A stretch of DNA of 64,000 bases, from NCBI GenBank assembly GCA_963767685.1, contig CAVYEZ010000012.1:245074-309073 (forward strand), read 5' to 3'. The position numbers and the translations under genes were made by a program. The notes under the pieces were generated by a model. That model had not been told where the DNA came from. It saw nothing but the letters and a program-made list of their open reading frames with translations, and searched no databases. Below, piece after piece: positions 59,126-64,000 of the stretch; position 1 is the stretch's first letter; each line of letters starts with the position of its first letter. This DNA comes from Trebonia sp963767685. GTDB taxonomy: Bacteria > Actinomycetota > Actinomycetes > Streptosporangiales > Streptosporangiaceae.

Positions 59126-61924
59126 GTGCGGTTTGTGCTGCTAGGTCCGACCGTCCTGGTGCGCGATTCGGGTGAGCGCACTCGCATCGGGGGCCCGCGC
59201 TTGCGGGTACTGCTCGCCACCCTGCTCCTGCACGCCAACAAGCCCGTCTCGGCGGACGCGCTGGCCGATGCCGTCTGGGACGGCAAGCCGCCAGCGGGCG
59301 CGGCCACCACGCTGCGCGGCCACGTGCTGCGGCTCCGTCGTGCGCTGGGACCGGATGCCGGCAACCGGATCGTGGCATCCGACCCCGGCTACCTCGTGCG
59401 CGTCGCCGACTCGGAGCTGGACGTCCTGGAATTCCAGGAACTGTGCCGGAGGTCCGGCGCCGCGGTCCGTGACCGCGCCTGGGCGGACGCCTCGGCCGCG
59501 GCGACCGAGGCGCTTGCGCACTGGCAGGGCCCGCCCCTCGCCGACGTGCCCCGACAGGCACTGCGGGACGCGTGGGTGCCTCGGCTGGAGGAGGCGCGGG
59601 TGCAGGTGCTGGAGTGGCGCATCGAGGCCGACCTGCGCCGGGGCCGCCGCGATCAGCTCGTCACCGAACTGCGAGCCCTCGTCGCCGACCACCCGCTCCG
59701 CGAGCGCTTCCACGCGCAGCTGATGCTCGTGCTGGCGGGCACCGGACGACAGGCCGAGGCGCTGGCGGCCTATCAGGACGCGCGCCGCGTGCTGATCGAC
59801 GAGCTGGGCATCGAACCAGGGCCCGAGCTGCGGGAACTGCAGGAGCGCATCCTGGCGGGTGACTCCGAGTTGCTCGGCCCGGCTCGCCTCGAGGGCGAGT
59901 CCGGGCCCGGCTCCGGCGTCGTCGTTCCGCGGCAGCTGCCGGGCACAGTCGGGCATTTCGTGGGCCGGGCAGACGCGCTCACGATACTGGCCGGATTGCT
60001 GCCCCGGCAGGCCCAGGCGGGTGGCGCGGTAGTGATATCGGCGATCAGCGGCACCGCGGGGATCGGCAAGACCGCCCTGGCCGTCCACTGGGCGCACAAG
60101 GTGGCACCGCATTTCCCCGACGGGCAGCTCTACGTTAACCTGCGCGGTTTCGATCCGTCGCACGAGCCGATGCCGCCGGCCGACGCGATCCGGCGGTTCC
60201 TGGACGCGCTCGGCGTACCCGCGCAACGCATTCCGGCCGATCAGGAAGGCAAGGCCGCGCTCTACCGGTCACGCCTCGCTGACCGGCGCATGCTGATACT
60301 CCTCGACAACGCCAGGGACGCCCAGCAGGTGCGTCCGCTGCTGCCGGGAGTGCCCGGTTGCCTGGTCGTCATCACCAGCCGGGAACAGCTCGGCGGGCTG
60401 GTCGCCGTGGACGGCGCCATCCCCCTGACGCTTGACCTGCTCACCGAGGCCGAAGCGCGGGAGCTGCTGATCCACCGCCTCGGCGGTGAGCGCGTTCACT
60501 CCGCCGGGCCCGCGGCAACCGAGCTGATCGACTTGTGCGCCCGGCTGCCGCTGGCACTGAACATCGCCGCCGCCCGCGCCGCCCTCGGCCCGGCGCGGCC
60601 GCTGCCTGAACTCGTCGACGAGCTGCGCGACGCGCGCCGACGGCTGGACATCTTGTCGCTGGGGGACGCCGCGGCGGACGTGAGCGCGGTTTTCTCCTGG
60701 TCGTACCGCACCCTCGGCCCGGCCACGGCGCGCGCGTTCCGGCTGCTCGGCCTGCACGCCGGGCCGGACATCAGCCTCGAAGCGGCGGCCAGCCTCACCG
60801 CCCTGGAGCCCGCCGGCACGCACCGCGCGCTGCAGGAGCTGACAAGCGCTCACCTGCTTACCGAGCACGCCCCTGACCGGTTCAGCTTCCACGACCTGCT
60901 CCGCGCCTACGCGGCCGACCGGGCGCACGACCACGACACCGACCGTGAGCAGGACGCCGCGCGGCGGCGGGTATGCGACTTCTACCTCCACACCGCCCAC
61001 GCGGCCGACCGCCTCCTGTTCGCTCACCGCACGCCCATCGAGCTCGCCCCGCCGGCCGACGGTGCCCGGCCGCGCCCGCTCGCCGACGTGCCGGCGGCGC
61101 TGGCCTGGTTCGACGCTGAATACGCCAATATTCTGGCCGCCCAGAGCACCGCCGCCGCCTGCGGCTGGCATGACGCCGTCTGGCAGGCGGCCTGGACGCT
61201 GAACACCTTCTACCGCGCCCGGGTCCGCCTTGACGACCAGATAGCGGTCTGGCGGGCCGCCGCGGACGCCGCCGCCCACCTGCCCGATACCACCCTGCTC
61301 GTCCGCGCTCACCTGCAGCTCGGCCGCTGCCAGTTCCAGTCCGGGTTGCACGAGGAGGCCATCGCGAGCCTGAACCAGGCCCTCGCCCTGGCCGAGCGGC
61401 ACCCCAGCGCGGACGACCAGGCCCACATTCACCTGGTATTCGGGAATGCCTGGGAGAAAAGGGGCGACTACCGGCAAGCCCTGGACCACACCAGCCGCGC
61501 CCTTGAGCTCTTTCGCGGCCTCGGCGAGCCGACGATGGAGGCCTACGCGCTCGGCGCGATGGGCTGGTACAGCGCCCACCTGGGCGACTACGTGACCGCT
61601 CGCGCGCACTGCGATGCCGCCCTGGCCATGTCGCACGACACCTACGGCAAGGCGAACCGCCTGGACACGCTCGGCTACATCGAGCACCATACCGGGCACC
61701 ACGACCTGGCCATCGAGCGCTACCAGGAGGCGCTCGGCCTGTTCCGCACGGTCGGCAGCAGCTACGACAGCGCCGACACCCTTGAGAACCTCGGCCACTC
61801 CCATTCCGCGCTCGGCCAGCACGAGCACGCCCGCGCGGTGTGGCGGCAGGCGCTGGAACTCTACCGGCGTCAAGGCCGCGCTGAGGACGCCGAACGCCTC
61901 CAACGCCAGGTCATCGACGCCTGA
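59126..61924 (+). CDS. SARP-family regulator with NB-ARC and TPR domains (AfsR-like)
   Basis: 932 residues from GTG 59126. The OmpR-like DNA-binding domain (1-95) reads VLLATLLLHANKPVSADALA and TTLRGHVLRLRRALG. The BTAD domain (about 98-245) ends with GIEPGPELRELQERIL. The NB-ARC ATPase (about 275-530) has Walker A GTAGIGKTALAVHW and LILLDNARDAQQVRPLLPG. TPR repeats (about 690-930) include EEAIASLNQALALAE and DYRQALDHTSRALELF. AfsR-type proteins activate secondary metabolism or development after signal input through NB-ARC/TPR. No biosynthetic cluster is adjacent in the window. Confidence 0.93.
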   Translation: MRFVLLGPTVLVRDSGERTRIGGPRLRVLLATLLLHANKPVSADALADAVWDGKPPAGAATTLRGHVLRLRRALGPDAGNRIVASDPGYLVRVADSELDVLEFQELCRRSGAAVRDRAWADASAAATEALAHWQGPPLADVPRQALRDAWVPRLEEARVQVLEWRIEADLRRGRRDQLVTELRALVADHPLRERFHAQLMLVLAGTGRQAEALAAYQDARRVLIDELGIEPGPELRELQERILAGDSELLGPARLEGESGPGSGVVVPRQLPGTVGHFVGRADALTILAGLLPRQAQAGGAVVISAISGTAGIGKTALAVHWAHKVAPHFPDGQLYVNLRGFDPSHEPMPPADAIRRFLDALGVPAQRIPADQEGKAALYRSRLADRRMLILLDNARDAQQVRPLLPGVPGCLVVITSREQLGGLVAVDGAIPLTLDLLTEAEARELLIHRLGGERVHSAGPAATELIDLCARLPLALNIAAARAALGPARPLPELVDELRDARRRLDILSLGDAAADVSAVFSWSYRTLGPATARAFRLLGLHAGPDISLEAAASLTALEPAGTHRALQELTSAHLLTEHAPDRFSFHDLLRAYAADRAHDHDTDREQDAARRRVCDFYLHTAHAADRLLFAHRTPIELAPPADGARPRPLADVPAALAWFDAEYANILAAQSTAAACGWHDAVWQAAWTLNTFYRARVRLDDQIAVWRAAADAAAHLPDTTLLVRAHLQLGRCQFQSGLHEEAIASLNQALALAERHPSADDQAHIHLVFGNAWEKRGDYRQALDHTSRALELFRGLGEPTMEAYALGAMGWYSAHLGDYVTARAHCDAALAMSHDTYGKANRLDTLGYIEHHTGHHDLAIERYQEALGLFRTVGSSYDSADTLENLGHSHSALGQHEHARAVWRQALELYRRQGRAEDAERLQRQVIDA

Positions 61925-62089
61925 CGGCGTACCTGGTCATCGGTGCCGGCGTCGGCCGCGACCGGAATCCCCCGCTCTCGGGCCACCGACGGCTTGCCGG
62001 TTCAGACGACGCCGATCGGGTCATCCTGCCCTCGTTCGGAATGATGATGAAGATCAGCCCGAACGGGGGCGTGGTGGCACTCGCCGCTC

Positions 62090-62311
62090 ACCTTGACAAG
62101 ATATGTCGCATTTTAGAAGATCCTGTCATTACTTGTGAGAGATTTGGCGAAAAATACATCTTTACGCAAGTAAATCCTCAGATTATCCTCTAATAACACC
62201 GCTAAGCGACGCGAAGCACGGAAGGTTAGACCGGTTTGCGCCAGTTACTAACAGGAACCGGCACGGGGGGCAGCCAGAAGCAGGCAGCCATCAACATCCT
62301 CAGGAGCCCGC
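62090..62311 (+). promoter_or_regulatory. AT-rich leader before the G1 peptidase gene
   Basis: The ~390-base spacer 61925-62311 has no gene. 62090-62210 is strikingly AT-rich for this genome and contains TTGACA (62093-62098), a possible -35, with TAGAAG 15 bases on as a poor -10. The following ~100 bases are GC-rich again and could fold (for example CCGG-rich segments at 62229 and 62259). It may be a regulated leader, but I cannot match a known riboswitch. Confidence 0.45.
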
Positions 62312-63084
62312 ATGCTACGACGATGGTGTATTCCCCTGGCCGTTCTGGCCCTTGCCCTCAGCCCGGCGCTTGCGGCCGGGAGCGCGTCCGCCGCCACCGC
62401 CACCGCCCAGAGTCATCCGACGGCGGTCCGGTCCGGCGGCATCAGGCTGCACGCCGGCCTCAGCAACGCGGCAGAAAGCACGAACTGGTCCGGGTACGCC
62501 GCCGACAGCGGCACCTACGCGAGCGTGTCGGCCAGTTGGGTGCAGCGCCAGGCACCTGCACGTCCGCCACCAGGTACTCCAGCTTCTGGGTCGGCCTGGA
62601 CGGATACAACAGCAGCAGCGTCGAGCAGACCGGCACGGACACGGACTGCGTGCACGGGACTCCGCAGTACTACGGCTGGTACGAGATGTATCCCGCGGCT
62701 TCGTACAGCTTCGGCAACACCGTCAGGGCCGGCGACCACATCAGCGCATCGGTCGTCTATGAGGGCAGCAACGAGTTCAAGCTCACCCTGGCCGACGCCA
62801 CCCAGAACTGGAGCGTCAGCACCACGCAGACCCTGGCTAACGCGGCCCGTTCCTCCGCCGAGGTCATCATCGAGGCGCCGTGCTGCACCGGCAACGGCGG
62901 AGTTCTCCCGCTGGCAGACTTCGGCACCGTGAACGTCTCCAGTTCCGTGGTCGACGGAAGCCCCATTGGTAACCTCAGTCCCACGCAGATCATCATGGTG
63001 GACAACCGCGGCCTGGATAAGGACACCGTCTCGTCGCTGAGCAGTGGCGAGAACTTCAGCGCCACCTGGGAACGCGCCAGCTAG
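62312..63084 (+). pseudogene. Secreted G1-family (eqolisin-like) glutamic endopeptidase, frameshifted
   Basis: Two frames make one protein of about 257 residues. The first has a signal peptide (CIPLAVLALALSPALAAGSA) and the start of the mature domain (ESTNWSGYAADSGTYASVSA, then SWVQ). Near 62540-62555 coding moves by one base and continues GTCTSATRYSSFWVGLDGYN, YYGWYEMYPAASYS and AEVIIEAPC, the motif holding the catalytic Glu of G1 peptidases. The missing base lies in a repetitive GCAGCGCCAGGCA stretch. All motifs persist, so this may be a sequencing error. It would be an acid-active extracellular protease. Confidence 0.82.
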
Positions 63085-63112
63085 CGGTCGCCTGCGTCCC
63101 GGCTCGTTCCGC

Positions 63113-63153
63113 GGCGAAAGGCCCGGCGCCCCCGAGGCGCCGGGCCTTTCGCC
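63113..63153 (+). terminator. 18-bp perfect hairpin
   Basis: Arms 63113-63130 and 63136-63153 (GGCGCCGGGCCTTTCGCC) pair fully around CCCGA, 29 bases past the peptidase stop. Confidence 0.9.
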
Positions 63154-63225
63154 GTCAACGGAACCGGCGCGGACCCGGCCGCGTCCAATCCCTGAGCGAC
63201 ATCGAACCCGCATGCAGGAGGAGAG

Positions 63226-63684
63226 ATGCGACGGCTAACGGCCGGACTTGCGATCATGGCGCTAGCGATAACAGGGTGCGCGACGGCAACCGCCACCAGC
63301 AGCGGCGGGAAAGCACCCGCCGCTGCGACCAGTCACAGCCCCGCGACCGGGACCAGCGGCACGGCAACCGCCGGGATCAGGCCCGGCGGCTCGTCCGGCA
63401 GCGGTTCCTCGGGGCTCGCCCGGTGGGTGGTAAACGGAACCTTCGAAACGGAAGCCGGGCACGTGCAGCCCCTTTCCGGGGTGGTCACCTTCCGCGACAG
63501 CACCGGACACACCGTGAACGTCACGGTCGGCGCGTCCGGGACGTTCAGCCTGGGCCTCGTCGCCGGCACCTACACGGCCACGGGTCAAACCGGGCACAGC
63601 GACTCGCCCTGCTCGGCGCCGGTAACCGTAAACGTGCGAGCCGGGCAGCTAACGCGGGTGGCGCTCGTCTGCAAAGTCTCCTAG
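63226..63684 (+). CDS. Lipoprotein with a carboxypeptidase-regulatory-like beta domain
   Basis: 152 residues from ATG 63226 (AGGAGGAG site). Signal peptide and lipobox LAITGC (Cys18), then a Ser/Thr/Ala/Gly linker (20-62). A ~85-residue beta-sandwich-like domain follows: VVTFRDSTGHTVNVTVGASG and FSLGLVAGTYTATGQTGHSD, the pattern of carboxypeptidase-regulatory or SpaA-like folds. Two cysteines (CSAP, LVCKVS) could form a disulfide. It is surface anchored; function unknown. Confidence 0.82.
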   Translation: MRRLTAGLAIMALAITGCATATATSSGGKAPAAATSHSPATGTSGTATAGIRPGGSSGSGSSGLARWVVNGTFETEAGHVQPLSGVVTFRDSTGHTVNVTVGASGTFSLGLVAGTYTATGQTGHSDSPCSAPVTVNVRAGQLTRVALVCKVS

Positions 63685-63686
63685 CT

Positions 63687-63718
63687 GGCGGCGGCAGGCG
63701 ACTGTGGTCGCCGCCGCC
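63687..63718 (+). terminator. Hairpin after the lipoprotein gene
   Basis: GGCGGCGGC (63687-63695) and GCCGCCGCC (63710-63718) pair perfectly, 3 bases past the stop. The remaining 250 bases to the tRNA show no gene. Confidence 0.65.
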
Positions 63719-63972
63719 GCGGACGCCGTCTCCCCGGCCAAGGGCGACGCGTAACCATGGGGCCGTGGCCTGGGCGGCCACCGGCTCGCGGCGGCGCACC
63801 GCCCCCGGTGCTGACCATTCGCCGACAGAGAGCCGAGCACTGGCTCCAGAGTGCCTCGGTGAGTTCCGAGGGACACCTGAGAGGGAGCCGCTGAGATTCG
63901 TTCCCCCGGGTCCGCCTTTCCGATTCGCAGGGCTGGCCGATCCCTGCTAACATCTCGTTTCGTTGCCAACGA

Positions 63973-64000
63973 GCGCCGCTAGCTCAATTGGCAGAGCAGC
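63973..64000 (+). tRNA. 5' end of a tRNA gene cut by the window edge
   Basis: GCGCCGC-TA-GCTC-AATTGGCA-GAGC is a standard acceptor strand, D-stem and D-loop. The anticodon lies outside. The D-arm resembles actinomycete tRNA-Lys, which is a guess. TAACAT (63946-63951) could be its -10. Confidence 0.8.

Noticed and set aside
60269..61903. 544-codon open frame opposite the SARP gene
   Set aside because: Antisense shadow of TPR and NB-ARC coding sequence; no motif and biased composition.
8941..62076. Recurrent CCGTTCGG / CCGAACGG 8-mers in spacers
   Set aside because: About this number is expected by chance in 64 kb of such GC content; only the inverted pair at 11972-12068 is kept.
1..64000. 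CRISPR array or cas genes
   Set aside because: No regularly spaced repeats with unique spacers and no Cas-like protein. The tandem repeats at 21499 and 46044 have no spacers.
1..64000. Insertion-sequence or phage transposase/integrase genes
   Set aside because: No DDE transposase, integrase or recombinase motif is seen in any convincing frame.

Overview
The window is high-GC DNA (roughly 70% G+C by eye) with the gene types of a free-living, probably filamentous actinomycete: a SARP/NB-ARC/TPR regulator, an XRE-DUF5753 regulator paired with a DUF397 protein, a REC-GAF-SpoIIE phosphatase beside a STAS protein, an LCP cell-wall ligase, orn followed by tRNA-His, an ECF sigma factor with a VOC protein, TrpB2, and many GTG starts with ATGA overlaps. 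The species cannot be fixed from the sequence.

Layout. 1-12.9 kb: stress-phosphatase and STAS pair, a frameshifted DUF4139 gene, TrpB2, an IclR-amidase pair, a CPBP protease, XRE/DUF397, a membrane protein, an amidase-fold protein, orn and tRNA-His. 12.9-14.5 kb: a decayed stretch with a long hairpin and remnants of a GNAT gene, a GDPD gene and a membrane protein. 14.6-19.4 kb: amidase-TetR, a metal-type MerR with a 20-residue peptide carrying eight cysteines, ECF sigma-VOC, and a small protein. 19.7-24.8 kb: LCP protein, a solitary LuxR-type HTH, a gene-free GC-rich repeat block, and an OmpR-type two-component pair whose kinase is frameshifted.

24.8-42.9 kb is the most coherent block, an acyl-CoA catabolic locus. 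It holds an R2lox-type Mn/Fe oxidase, a TetR regulator, an MFS transporter, two fused NDP-forming acyl-CoA synthetases, three acyl-CoA dehydrogenases (two of them resembling the partners of a heteromeric enzyme), a MaoC-type hydratase, two SDRs, a DUF35 protein, an Ltp-type thiolase, a cysteine phosphatase and a PHP-domain protein. A 17-bp palindrome (consensus TAGAA-N5-TTCTA) lies in front of TetR, the MFS gene and both divergent operon pairs. I read this as a TetR-controlled regulon for a branched, aromatic or steroid-like substrate, resembling the mycobacterial igr side-chain system.

43-51 kb: nucleotidyltransferase, MerR-GyrI regulator, acyl-CoA thioesterase, a repeat-rich spacer, and an NMT1/SsuA-type ABC importer with two binding lipoproteins. 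51.4-57.3 kb: a VapBC pair whose toxin lacks one PIN acidic residue, then an acetate-uptake and sensing cassette (SatP, LytS/LytTR, DUF485, ActP-like symporter) flanked by copies of a roughly 50-bp repeat. 57.4-64 kb: a fumarase/aspartase-superfamily lyase, a possible 24-residue peptide divergent from a SARP-NB-ARC-TPR regulator, an AT-rich leader, a frameshifted secreted G1 peptidase, a lipoprotein, and the 5' end of a tRNA.

Four genes carry apparent single frame breaks (DUF4139, GDPD, histidine kinase, G1 peptidase). Either the assembly has indel errors or several genes are decaying; raw reads would decide.
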